Of a DNA stretch of 64,000 nucleotides, positions 11,601 to 64,000 are shown piece by piece. Position 1 is the first letter of the stretch, and every line of letters begins with the position of its first letter. Both the position numbers and the translations under genes were made by a program. The stretch spans positions 542,501 through 606,500 of the forward strand of contig JABMCL010003783.1 of NCBI GenBank assembly GCA_018857735.1, given 5' to 3'. The notes beneath the pieces are model-generated. The model was not told where the DNA came from. It saw nothing but the letters and a program-made list of their open reading frames with translations, and made no database searches. Source of the stretch: Alviniconcha marisindica. Taxonomy: Eukaryota > Mollusca > Gastropoda > Provannidae.

Positions 11601-14386
11601 TGGGCTCATGGTCTCTGGATTTCCACCTGAAATGAAGAAACAGAGAGAACTCCTGCTTCTTAATCTTATTACATGTGTTGAACTCGTAAGTAAACATGGT
11701 GCTTAACGTCCACAGAAACCACAAGGCTTATCAGGGATGGGGAGATAGGGGGAAGGGGGTATGGAGATGGGGGAAGAGGGAGATTATATGCCTATCACTA
11801 CACTGTCACCACGAGAATGACTCCTGCAGATAGGCAGCAATGAGAGCCATTTTCATGTTTCATTCACTGTGAGGGACAAAGTCACAAGACAGTGTCCACA
11901 GACCACAACTTTTGAAGACAAAGGAGAGCCGAAGTGGATTTGAACTGAGGTCCCTCTGCTTACCAGCCTAACGCCTTACCGCTCGGCCAAACCAGTTCTC
12001 TTGTACTGAACCAGTGAATGCAGCAACAAATAATTATCAGTGTTTACGGGACGTCAAAGAGGAAAACCTGACAAATGTGAGGTTGTCGATACCAGGGTCT
12101 TGATGGAATTTACCAGGAACAGTTTCCCCTTGTTCCCTGGTAAATTCTACCAAGACCCTGGTATTGACATTCTCAAATCTGTTCATGACCTTATTTAATC
12201 CCCAAATAAAACAGCAGCACATGCAGATTATTCTGGGATTTAAATGACAATTTAAAAATTTTTATTATTGAAGTTGTTAAGCATTTTGGCAACCAAATTC
12301 AGAAAATGGATCTGAAAGATTTTGTCTCATTTTGCATATTTTTCTTGTTATTTCAATGCTTTACTTCAACACACTACATCATTGCGGTTTCACCACGATA
12401 CTTCAACGCACTGATGCTTCAATGTTTTGTGACAAAAAGTACAACACTTCAACACACACCAGCAAATGACAAGAACAGGTCAAAGTCTGGGTCTTGAAGC
12501 AAGCACTGACCTTGGGGAGTGGACTCAGGTAACGGAAGGTGCAGAGAGAACATGATAAACATGGGCGGGCAGCCGGGCATGCTGACGGGCAGCAACTGAG
12601 GCTCTGATGAAGGTGGAAGGGCACTGATGCTGCTGCCGCTGCCGTCTGAAGACGTGGCTGTGGTCAACAACGGAGTCGTGGAGGAAGTAGTGATGGCGCT
12701 GCAGGTGGCCGTGGTTGTCGTGGACGCAGGCAAAGGGTTGTCGTCATGGCTGTTGTCTGAACTGACCGCTGCACCTGTCACTGCTGCTGTGCTGGTGGTT
12801 GTGATGGTTGGAGTGCTGCCTGAAACTGAAAGAGACATGCCAACGCCATGACAAAGCTGTCTCCTCCATTCATGGGAGTCAGGCAACCCTGTCCTACCTG
12901 GTCTCCAGGGACCAAACTTGATGACAAACATTAAAAGGCACTGAGAGCAGAGAAGAAAATGAAACCCTGTTAACAGTAATGCTGAGAATTTAAAGCAGCT
13001 AACCTTACTACAAAGCCCTAAGCGCGTACATAATCAGATCAAAGAAGAAAGGACAATGACTGAGAGTATGGGTGTTATGAAACTGAAAGAGAATGCAGAC
13101 AGGTGTTATCCAAAGGATGGCCATTTCATTTTAAATCTGTCTTCTCTCTCATAACAATTAACATCTTGACAAACCATGTTTCATTCTCCTTCCTTCTCTC
13201 CAAGTTCTTGGCTTCATCTTAGTTTTCCTTTATGGTGCACAGGAGATGGGGAAAAAGCACTACCAAGCACCAGATCTTTTTTGCTTATGGGTGGGGGTTG
13301 TGGGGGGTGGGGGGGGGGCCGTGGGGGGGGGTCTCAACTGACATCACACCATTAATCGCTTGATATAAGACAAGCACAGAAGTAGAAGCAATGACAATCT
13401 TCTTTGAGAGATGAGAAAGGGCTGTTGTCAGTCAGGCAAACATCAGAACTGTTTCAAAGGCAATTTTGGGGACACTTCTGAGAGATGAAGTGGAGTGCAT
13501 TATATATCTGGGCTTTTCTGGGCACGTAGATCCTATACCATCTTGATCTGAACTGAAAGGAAAACTAAACTGACCAGAGGATACAGTGTTATTTAAGTCT
13601 GGGCCCAAGAACTGGGATTGAGCTAATCCCCCCAACCCCACCCACCACTCTACCCCCATGTGACTGCCTTTAGTCCAGTCTTCTGCTTCCTCTGGGTCAC
13701 TTGAAAGGCATGAACTTGATGAAGTCTCATCCCAAACCACATTTGGATGCTAATTAAGTTACAGAAGTTTTGTTTTCTCCTCTGTTTAATTTAAAGTTAG
13801 TTTTCTTCTAAATTTTATACAGATTACAATCATCTTTTGTTCAGCCTTATGGTTAACAGATAATTTTAACCCCTTCACTGCCATGATGTTACTTGAAATA
13901 TGAAAACAATCAATAAAAGTGCAAAGTTTTAAACTGGTTATCCTTATGCTTTTTTGTTTTCTTTTTTGCACTGGCATGTAAATAGATTTTCAAAAAACGC
14001 TTACCACTGATGTGTTAAAGGAATGGAATATACCCTGTGTGCATCTTTCAGGCTGGAAATTTTACTGGCTGGGGCAGAGAAGGGGTTAAATGAAACTGAC
14101 CTGAGAGTGGAACAGGTAAAGGAAAAGCAGGAAGTGAGCTGAACATGGCAAGCGGTGGAAGCCCTGATACTGGCGGTAACCGTCCTGAGCCATCAGAGAA
14201 GCCAGAGGGTGGAACTGGTATCATGGAGGAATGGGGTGGTGGTGGTGGTGGTGGTGGTAGTGGTGGCGGTGGTGGTGGCTGTGGTGGTAGAAGGGGGAGT
14301 GGCGGGAGCAGGTTGCCATGGACTGCATTGTTGACAGAGTCGGTCAGCTGATCAACATTGATAGCCGGCAACGAGTCCCCCATCAT
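583..14386 (-). CDS. PRDM4: PRDM4-like PR-domain zinc-finger transcription factor, 5' part (six exons; 3' end outside window)
   Basis: The coding parts are 14386-14101, 12819-12511, 11626-8981, 4369-4208, 3118-3009 and 793-583, joined at canonical donors and acceptors with agreeing phases (1,1,1,1,0), giving about 1241 codons before the window ends. Seen: an N-terminal motif INVDQLTDSVNNAV resembling the start of vertebrate PRDM4; a long Pro-rich and Gln-rich region; a zinc knuckle (C-x2-C-x7-C-x-H) followed by SPVLTRARATIP; and a PR domain with GVFTKTPLQAQTEFGP and SNWMMFVKPARN. Known: PRDM4 (SC-1) is a nuclear regulator with a zinc knuckle, PR domain and C2H2 fingers, reported to recruit PRMT5. 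The finger exons are not in the window. The N-terminal region is much longer than in vertebrates (whole human protein about 800 residues). PRDM10 and PRDM15 share parts of the PR domain, so the paralogue is a best match, not proven. It is arranged head to head with VPS13D. Confidence 0.75.
781..1115. repeat. About 62-bp minisatellite made from the PR-exon acceptor junction
   Basis: Five or so copies each contain, on the minus strand, an acceptor (gatgcag) followed by the first bases of the PR exon (near GTCTTCTACAATGGC through AAAGCGATGGACAT). The true exon starts at 793; the copies lie upstream in the intron. Confidence 0.9.
1498..1898. repeat. (GA)n and (CAGA)n microsatellites
   Basis: (GA)n fills 1498-1577; a second GA tract fills 1779-1850 and runs into (CAGA)n to 1898. 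Leu/Ser ORFs on the minus strand are artefacts of these tracts. The stretch lies in the PRDM4-like intron 794-3008. Confidence 0.95.
2180..2445 (-). mobile_element. LINE remnant, C-terminal end of a reverse-transcriptase ORF
   Basis: Minus-strand translation gives GMEEYICSMKGHFRDTLQRF, then after an in-frame stop IKAHRFHF and CPFCPHETEDELHVL followed by another stop, then CTTYDNIRPDFLRRD. The RFR...H..H/F...CP.C...ED..HVL...C..Y..R pattern is the zinc-knuckle tail of non-LTR retrotransposon ORF2 proteins. It is broken by stops, so a dead fragment. The clade cannot be fixed from this piece. Confidence 0.65.
2446..2900. repeat. (GA)n 2449-2514 and (CA)n 2767-2900 microsatellites
   Basis: GA repeat with a degenerate GACAGA continuation to about 2580; CA repeat with imperfect actacaca units to 2895. 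Intronic. Confidence 0.95.
3009..3118 (-). CDS. PRDM4: PRDM4-like exon, first half of PR domain
   Basis: Acceptor gtgtgcag|GTGTG, donor GGTTG|GTAGGT, 110 bases, phase 1 to 0. It reads VFTKTPLQAQTEFGPMQG and ends FSCWL. GVF...FGP.G is the hallmark of the PR-domain N-terminal half. The reading frame is only 36 codons. Confidence 0.8.
3194..3397. mobile_element. 204-bp foldback element (MITE-like)
   Basis: The two ends are long inverted repeats of roughly 75 bp: the left arm starts gggagttaattagc and the right arm ends gctaattaactccc. Arm pairing also covers cataacacaagtacaa against ttgtacttgtgttatg and gtaactctcacctggc against gccaggtgagagctac. Only about 50 bp separate the arms. It has no coding capacity. 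The target-site duplication is not obvious. It lies in the intron between the zinc-knuckle and first PR exons. Confidence 0.75.
3400..4207. repeat. Intron with degenerate repeats of a gcatgcattctgatcat unit
   Basis: Four to six diverged copies of a 45-60 bp unit (tgcatgcattctgatcataa, then gagtaagacagac) occur at about 3600-3690 and 3880-4080. There is a poly-G run at 3491-3508. No gene is seen. Confidence 0.6.
4208..4369 (-). CDS. PRDM4: PRDM4-like exon, zinc knuckle before PR domain
   Basis: Acceptor tgtgttgcag|TTTG, donor ACGG|GTGAGA, 162 bases, phase 1 to 1. It encodes CLKCNKLCSEVCEHG, the C-x2-C-x7-C-x-H knuckle found just before the PR domain in PRDM4, PRDM10 and PRDM15, then SPVLTRARATIP, a conserved linker. 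The ORF alone looks unremarkable; it was recognised by motif and by phase. Confidence 0.8.
4780..8160. repeat. Giant 48-bp minisatellite, about 70 copies
   Basis: The unit contains gaccagctgatggcagtaaa then gacacctacactgtccagt and is about 48 bp, hence a 16-residue open frame on both strands. Copies vary by small indels and by variants such as tactagtaaagacac. It fills most of the PRDM4-like intron 4370-8980. None of the overlapping ORFs has a start context or homology; they are repeat artefacts. Confidence 0.95.
8170..8900. repeat. Degenerate 33-bp repeats and CA-rich minisatellite
   Basis: 8180-8360 holds imperfect copies of a unit like gcggtggacaaagctgttg. 8440-8900 holds five or six copies of a unit ending cagcatgtctagtaccacac with CA tracts of varying length between. 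Intronic. Confidence 0.8.
8981..11626 (-). CDS. PRDM4: PRDM4-like large exon, proline-rich then Gln-rich repeats
   Basis: This is an uninterrupted 2646-base reading frame between ttcatttcag|GTGG and CCTCTG|GTAAGT, phase 1 to phase 1, 882 codons. The first half is Pro/Leu/Ser-rich with a pure Pro tract (near 10505-10560). The middle is acidic and Ser-rich. Near 9484-9690 there are about 11 copies of a six-residue unit of the form GALSQQ (18-base DNA repeat). Such length far exceeds the matching part of vertebrate PRDM4, so expansion in this lineage is likely. It is GC-rich compared with the flanking introns, which supports coding status. Confidence 0.75.
9484..9690 (-). repeat. 18-bp coding repeat (GALSQQ hexapeptide)
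   Basis: About 11 tandem copies of an 18-bp unit (ctgggacaatgctccctg on the plus strand) sit inside the large exon. They encode a Gln/Ser-rich six-residue repeat in the PRDM4-like protein. Being a multiple of three, the array can change copy number without breaking the frame. Confidence 0.9.
11690..11745. repeat. Dispersed repeat core, copy 1 (cttaacgtccacagaaacc)
   Basis: The core gcttaacgtccacagaaacc followed by a(c/t)aaggctta recurs at 22402-22455, and a related antisense form (ccttatggtctctgtggac) recurs at 25720-26200. This is probably part of a SINE-like family; type inferred. Confidence 0.55.
11925..11995 (-). mobile_element. tRNA-like SINE head (Leu/Ser-type A and B boxes)
   Basis: On the minus strand the sequence holds an A box tggccgagcggtaaggcg and, about 35 bases later, a B box gttcaaatcc. 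The variable region and acceptor stem do not fit a functional tRNA, so it reads as a tRNA-derived SINE head in the intron. Confidence 0.6.
12070..12182. other. Long imperfect hairpin, about 51-bp arms and 9-nt loop
   Basis: The arm ending accagggtcttgatggaatt + taccaggaaca pairs with tgttccctggtaaattctac + caagaccctggta. Pairing continues outward with some mismatches (ttgtcgat/attgacat). The roughly 110-nt stem-loop is either a miniature foldback element or a pre-miRNA-like structure. It lies in the PRDM4-like intron 11627-12510. Confidence 0.7.
12511..12819 (-). CDS. PRDM4: PRDM4-like exon, Ser/Thr-rich
   Basis: The acceptor is tttcag|GC and the donor CCCCAAG|GTCAGT. The 309 bases start and end in phase 1, reading GSTPTITTT...LPESTPQG. 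It is low complexity (Ser, Thr, Ala, Pro) with no domain recognised; this region is probably disordered. Confidence 0.7.
12820..14100. other. PRDM4-like intron without recognised genes
   Basis: AT-rich sequence with poly-G/GT-rich low complexity at 13265-13331. I see no exon, tRNA or element here. Confidence 0.6.
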
Positions 14387-14426
14387 GGACGGGACAACTG
14401 GATCAACAGCTTGTCAAACTTTTCAT
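14101..14426 (-). CDS. PRDM4: PRDM4-like exon with 5' UTR end and start codon
   Basis: An acceptor (poly-T then ccag) precedes base 14426. An in-frame TGA lies upstream of the ATG at 14386-14384, so translation must begin here (MMGDSLPAINVDQ). The exon then encodes a Pro-rich run and ends at a CTCTCAG|GTCAGT donor in phase 1. Bases 14387-14426 are 5' UTR; at least one more upstream non-coding exon is required but was not located. Confidence 0.75.
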
Positions 14427-17400
14427 CTGGAAAAAAAAAAAAGAGGCAAAAAAACAAAAAAAATGAAGATCTATCAAGACTGGATTCTGGACACAACAAA
14501 TCTGAGAGCTACTATAAGCTGAACAGAGCTGATGATGTCATCCTGTTGAAGGCTAAAAACTGGGGACAACAGACTGAAAACAGACCTATTCAACAAAATC
14601 AAAATAGGACAATAACAATACAACTTTATTGCCAAGTGTCAATACACTAATTGCACGAGGAATGTTTTGTAATAAGAGACGTGCCCCTGCAGTGCTACTC
14701 CAGTGACCATTGACAATCTCCAGCACTGCCTGCTCCTAGACACCCTGTGGAAGACTGTCTGGCCCAAGGATAGATCTGCCAGTGACAGAGAGGTTGCATG
14801 GGGACCTGGCAGCCCTAAGGAAGATGGCTTCATTTGTAAGAGGAGTTGATGTTTCCATCTAACTGCAGTGATCAAGGCAGAAGAAGAATGCAATGACTTG
14901 CATATATTACATTAATTAACAAATTCTGTTCTTCATCAAAGTGGTCAGAAGGTTGGTCTCCAACTGCCATAAATAATCATCAAAAACCAAACCTTCCCTG
15001 AGTGACAACCATAACTGAACACGTGAACAACTCACCTAATAATATGGCTTGTTCTGACACTGACAGTCCAAGCAGAGCTAAAGTCAGACAGTAATGAACA
15101 GGACACTTGTCCTCCTGTTGTCATTATCTGATGTCTTCTATTTCATAACTTAGGCTATCAGTATGGGTATCATCATCAGAAGAAGGAAAAGAAGAAGAAA
15201 AAATCAATCAGCAGCCTATGACTGTATGACTCTATGAGTATGACTGATGAGTAGGACTGTGACTGTGAGTGGGAGTATGGCTGATTAAACCAAGTTTAAT
15301 TATCATTCTGCTTGTTAAGTTCTTTTTTATGAAAAAACTAAACAAAAACAAAACAAAAAAAACAAAAAACAAAACATAAAAGTGTTGAAACAAAACAAAC
15401 AAAAGAGCAACAACAAGAAACAGGAATGCACTACTTGACTCTTGAGTACTTCGGTTCAGTATTTTCATACCAGGTAACCAGCTGAAAACAACAACAACGT
15501 AGCACTACTAGCACATCTACAGCATTCTCCAGCTCTGGAAACAAGTAACAGTAATAATACTAATTACTTAGAACACAGTTTTATAATTATGTACCTGTTT
15601 TAAATTTTTGTAACGTCTCTATGTTTTATAACAGTTATTTTATGCGCTATTTTACAAGTACTTGTTTTATATTAGTGTAATTATTAAGTATGTGTAATGG
15701 TGTGGAGTGGAGCGTAAAAGGACAGTGACCCAGGCAGCGGAGTCAGTCAAAATGGAGACCACAGCAGGCGAACGGCAGCAATCAGGTTTTTATTCTACAG
15801 CAGCAGACAACTTTCTCAGCACTCCCAAAATCCTCACGCGCACGCATAGATAAGAGAACTGCGCGGGCCGCAAAGAACACACGCTATCGCTACAATGAAA
15901 TCAGCCCTCTGGACCACAAAATGGCTGACAATTGTGTTTCCTTGGCCCGCACAAATACAGTTTCCTCAACAATAACTAAACTAATTAAAACATGAAATAC
16001 ATCAAATAAAAGCTACAGTTACAACCTTTTAAACCGTATAAACAAAATGTACACACATGACTTATTTAATTTACAACAAGAGTGGGAAGCGTGGCTTGCA
16101 CCTGTCTCTAAGCAGATTCGTACAACTAAATCACAACTAACACAATGTACAAAATATAACTATCAATAAAACTTACATCAGAATAAAGAACATGCTCCCA
16201 CGGTTAAAATGGTACATAACAATTACAATACAACGCTCTATACGAGAAGCAAGACACACTCAAAGACTAGTACTAAAACAATTGGTGCGAACTTTCGCCT
16301 GGGGCGCGTTATCTTAGTCGCAACAGCGCTGATAGTGATATCAAGTAGTCTATGAATATAACTTAGCTTCTACAGTACACAATACTCAATAAGTTAATTT
16401 CAACCCAAAATAAACACTAAACATGAAGTCAGCTAAGCAAAATACTATACGACAAAGCATTGATCGATACAGAATTACTTTCATCGAGTCAAAACAACGA
16501 TTCACTACTATTCACTAGTACTACACAGAAAATGCGCCATGCAGACGACGGCTATAAAAAGAATGGACCTAGAGAGGAATCGGCAACTGATTAAGCTCGA
16601 TCCTGCGTCTAAATAAGATCTAAATAAACATTCTAAGATGCCAAATTATATTCCACATGACTTAGTGCATAAAAAGGACTAGGTGAACAAAGAGTAGGTA
16701 AACAAACAAGCGGTTAAAATATTAAGGGAGTAAACAGATTTGAAAATGGCGCGCACCAGCGGCTATCGCCGGTCGGCTGTGTGAAGGCCATGTGGCGTTA
16801 TGCAACACGCAGCGCTTCAAAACAAAAGCTTCGTCTGCTCCTGTTCCCGGGTTACTAACAGTACAGTAATGAAATTGCATGGATCTGATAACCGGGGCGG
16901 GATTATTGTAAAAACGTACAAAGAGCACTTGCTCACATATGTATTATGAGATTGCTTGTTTATATGATATGTTAGTAAATGTAAATGGTATTATATATTA
17001 TGTACATGTATGTGAACAAGCGCGTTGAGCTCACTCAGCGGAGAATAGTGCTATAGAAAATTTATGTATTATTATTATTATTATTATTATAATTATATGC
17101 TGAAACACGAGACTGCTTCTTGGTAAAAACTATTTGAGACTTTTGTGAACATTGTTCATTTCAAGCAAAGGCAGAACTTATAATTGCACCAAACCAACGC
17201 CAAAAGCAAGTGCTTTTGTGAGGAATGACCTTCACGGGGAATTATTTCCTTTGATTTATTGTCATCATCACTTGTATCCAGCCATGCTCCATGAGACCAG
17301 TGGCTCCTTCATAATCTGCAGATACAGTAATCAAACAGATTGCATTCAATTTTATTTACTTTTATTAGTTTAACAAGAAAAACGCGTCTGCACTATCATT

Positions 17401-18979
17401 TATGATTTGTCTGCTTTAAATTTACATGCCACGGTAAAAATAAAACATGCAGATAAAGTCAATATCGTTTTAAAAAGATTTGTTTTACAAGATCTTTTTG
17501 CACTTCCAAAACAAATCGAATATCATTACCATTGATAGCAGCACGAGAAGCTCGGTAACTGCTGAAAACAAACAAGACAAGTTTGTCGCCATCGGACCGG
17601 AACAAGCACAGAGTTATTCCCCGTATCTGCTACTTCACTTTTTGCACACTAACAAAGTTTTTCTGTTTCTAAAAAAAAGTTTCAGATTTTTTCCTGAAAG
17701 CGTTCACAAAATCCCACCCAAATGGAATTATAAATGTTTAACTCACTGTCACTTAGTTATAAATGGAGTTTTTGTTAAACTGGCTTGTTAATCTAGTCAG
17801 CAATAGAAATACGCTTTTATTCTTGCAGCAGACGATGTTTTGTGAAGTTACCTCCCTTCCCACGTTGACTTTGATCAGTGCCGACTTCCGTCAACCTTCG
17901 ATTGTACGACATAACGGACCGTCTCATGCCAGATCTTCAAGCACAACACAGGCAGTTCTAAATTTGGATTAGTAGTCATCAGTTACAGTACGTGGTATGT
18001 CTATGCTGTGATTATACAGTTTTAATGAATAATCGATTGGTGTGAAGGTGGTGAGACTTTTTTTTACGTGGTAACGTGCTGGGTTGTTGAATGCACTGAT
18101 TCAGTGGTCGCGATCGTAAAGTTTATTAGATCTATCATCTAGTCTGCTGGTCTACGGCACTTTCGTCTTGTTGATTGCGTCTGTCTGATCTGCTGCAACG
18201 AGCCTTCAGACACTGGCACATCGGCAGTTTTTTCTTTTTCTTTTTTTCTTTTTTCAGCAGAGACCTTTTGTTTGATTCTAAGTCTGTTCGGCATCGTGCT
18301 TGACTACAGTACCAAAAGTAGCAGTTAGAACTGATAACAAAAATGACGCAGACTTGCTAACTCAAGAAGAGTAACTTCAGTGTGACCAGGAGAGACGGAA
18401 TTGTATGTGAAACTGAAAGGACCTTTAATTTTTAGTTCAGGTGAACACTTGACAGTGAGTTAGCATTTTGTAAGCACATGACATTTGAAGCAGAAGTAAT
18501 TCATTTAGTGTTAGTGTCACTAAAGCCAAAAGGACTCTTGACATCGTTAGATTTAGACTGTATACCGTATACATCAGCTTTGGCTAGTTTTAGATAAAAG
18601 ACAGCTTGAAAAGTCTTTTTGTTGCAGTGGTTCCACCATACTTACTGACATAGAATATGGAACTCTTGTTTGGTCCACATACCACTGAGCAGACTTTACA
18701 CTGAAGGTATAGACTCAGTTTAGCGCTAGAGACATAGTTGTGGGGACTGGCAGTCTAGAGTACGGTGAGACTGAGGTGCATGAAACTTCCACTTCCAGGC
18801 ATAAAAATAAAATGCTGCTGGGTTGGGGGGCAAATTATTGAAAAGCTTTTAAAGTTTAGCCTTTAGCTTTACAGATGATCTTGGAATTAATGTCACATGT
18901 CAAAATCATTATTAAAGTAAACTGCTCACAGAGTTCTATAATTGTTTATGAATGTACATTATTATTTTTTCTGTTACAG
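14427..18979. promoter_or_regulatory. Intergenic interval between divergent genes; promoters and 5' UTR exons expected
   Basis: The coding starts of the PRDM4-like gene (minus) and VPS13D (plus) face away from each other across about 4.5 kb, and both first coding exons have upstream acceptors, so both genes need non-coding first exons here. CpG-richer patches occur at 15830-15900 and 16735-16900. 16743 reads gaaaatggcgcgc, a YY1-type core often found near transcription starts. TATA boxes and exact start sites could not be assigned. (TTA)n lies near 17068-17090. Confidence 0.4.
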
Positions 18980-18982
18980 AAA

Positions 18983-19009
18983 ATGTCCGTCACTACAGTG
19001 CTGGGTTGA
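18983..19009 (+). promoter_or_regulatory. Short upstream ORF in VPS13D 5' UTR
   Basis: ATG TCC GTC ACT ACA GTG ends in TGA, 21 bases before the main ATG at 19031. It could damp translation of the main frame. Function is inference only. Confidence 0.5.
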
Positions 19010-19030
19010 CCTGTGGGTGATATCGCTGCC

Positions 19031-63092
<44,062 letters not shown>

Positions 63093-63424
63093 GTGGGAAC
63101 AGCGTGTCAAGTGCAAGAGTTGCTAGTCTCTACAGAGCTCTCTTTTTGTGAACTGCGATTAATGCTCTCATGCAGATTGAGTGCAATCACTTTAGGCACT
63201 GAACACACCACAGTTGCAACCAAATATGTACATTTTCATTTATCACCATTTAACTATCATTTATTTTAATTGTTGTTTTGTTGCTTGAAAAAGGGGCTTA
63301 CCTGAAAATTTGCACATTTTCTATTGCCATATTAGCTTAGCATTCATTTAAGCATTTATGTGTTGGGATCATGCATATTATATACATATTCCCCTGACCC
63401 CTTTGCTGTGACTGATAGGGGCAG

Positions 63425-64000
63425 GCTCATTGGATCATGCACCTACACATTTACCTGGATCTTGCACATACACCTTCCCCTGGATCATGCACATACATTC
63501 TCCTGGATCATGCACATACACCTTCCCCTGCATCATACACATTCCCCTGGATCATGCACTTACGCATTCCCCTGGATCATGCGCATACACATTCCCAGGA
63601 TCATGCGCATACACATTCCCCTGGATCATGCTACACATTCCCCTGGATCATGCGCATACACATTCCCCTGGATCATGCGCATACACATTCCCCTGGATCA
63701 TGCGCATACACATTCCCCTGGATCATGTGCATACACATTCCCCTGGATCATGCGCATACACATTCCCCTGGATCATGCGCATACACATTCCCCTGGATCA
63801 TGCGCATACACATTCCCCTGGATCATGCGCATACACATTCCCCTGGATCATGCGCATACACATTCCCCTGGATCATGCGCATACACATTCCCCTGGATCA
63901 TGCGCATACACATTCCCCTGGATCATGCGCATACACATTCCCCTGGATCATGCGCATACACATTCCCCTGGATCATGCGCATACACATTCCCCTGGATCA
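63425..64000. repeat. 25-bp minisatellite running off the window end
   Basis: More than 20 copies of cccctggatcatgcgcatac + acatt; early copies (63425-63640) are diverged, those from 63650 on almost identical. It lies in intron 39. Confidence 0.95.

Noticed and set aside
11925..11995. tRNA-Leu or tRNA-Ser gene
   Set aside because: No closed acceptor stem and a poor variable arm.
15690..16950. Possible LTR-type element in the intergenic region
   Set aside because: The sequence is unlike its surroundings in CpG, but I found no paired terminal repeats, primer-binding site or coding remains.

Overview
This window is nuclear DNA from an animal, most likely a lophotrochozoan and probably a gastropod mollusc. 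It holds spliced genes with GT-AG (and two GC-AG) introns, long microsatellites, many minisatellites, tRNA-like SINE pieces, LINE remnants, and a dispersed short interspersed element whose conserved core reads like gactgggcgtaaaacacca, a type of tail I associate with molluscan SINEs. The clade is inference; the eukaryotic gene structure is seen directly. No operon, rRNA, CRISPR array or prokaryotic feature is present.

Two protein genes lie head to head. The left part (about 583-14426, minus strand) is the 5' two-thirds of a PR-domain zinc-finger transcription factor, best matched to PRDM4. Six coding exons join in consistent phase: a short N-terminal exon, a Ser/Thr-rich exon, one very large Pro/Gln-rich exon (2646 bp), a zinc-knuckle exon, and two exons that together make the PR (SET-like) domain. 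The C-terminal C2H2 finger exons would lie beyond the left edge. Between 14427 and 18979 is a 4.5 kb intergenic stretch that should hold both promoters and 5' UTR exons.

The right part (18980-63092, plus strand) is the N-terminal half or more of VPS13D, a bridge-like lipid-transfer protein acting at ER contacts with mitochondria and peroxisomes. I traced 38 coding exons (about 2676 codons) plus one doubtful short exon; all but two junctions agree in phase. The VAB, UBA, DH-like and PH-like regions are beyond the right edge. A phospho-FFAT-like VAP-binding motif is conserved.

The most unusual property is the introns. About twenty of them carry a minisatellite whose repeat unit is, or lies directly against, the adjoining splice junction: copies of an exon end plus its donor, or of an acceptor plus the start of the next exon. 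In one case a whole 47-base exon-like segment is repeated seven times. This gives arrays of potentially functional duplicate splice sites, some in frame. Other points: a 204-bp foldback element, a 110-nt hairpin, a LINE fragment inserted inside a minisatellite, and long poly-G runs.
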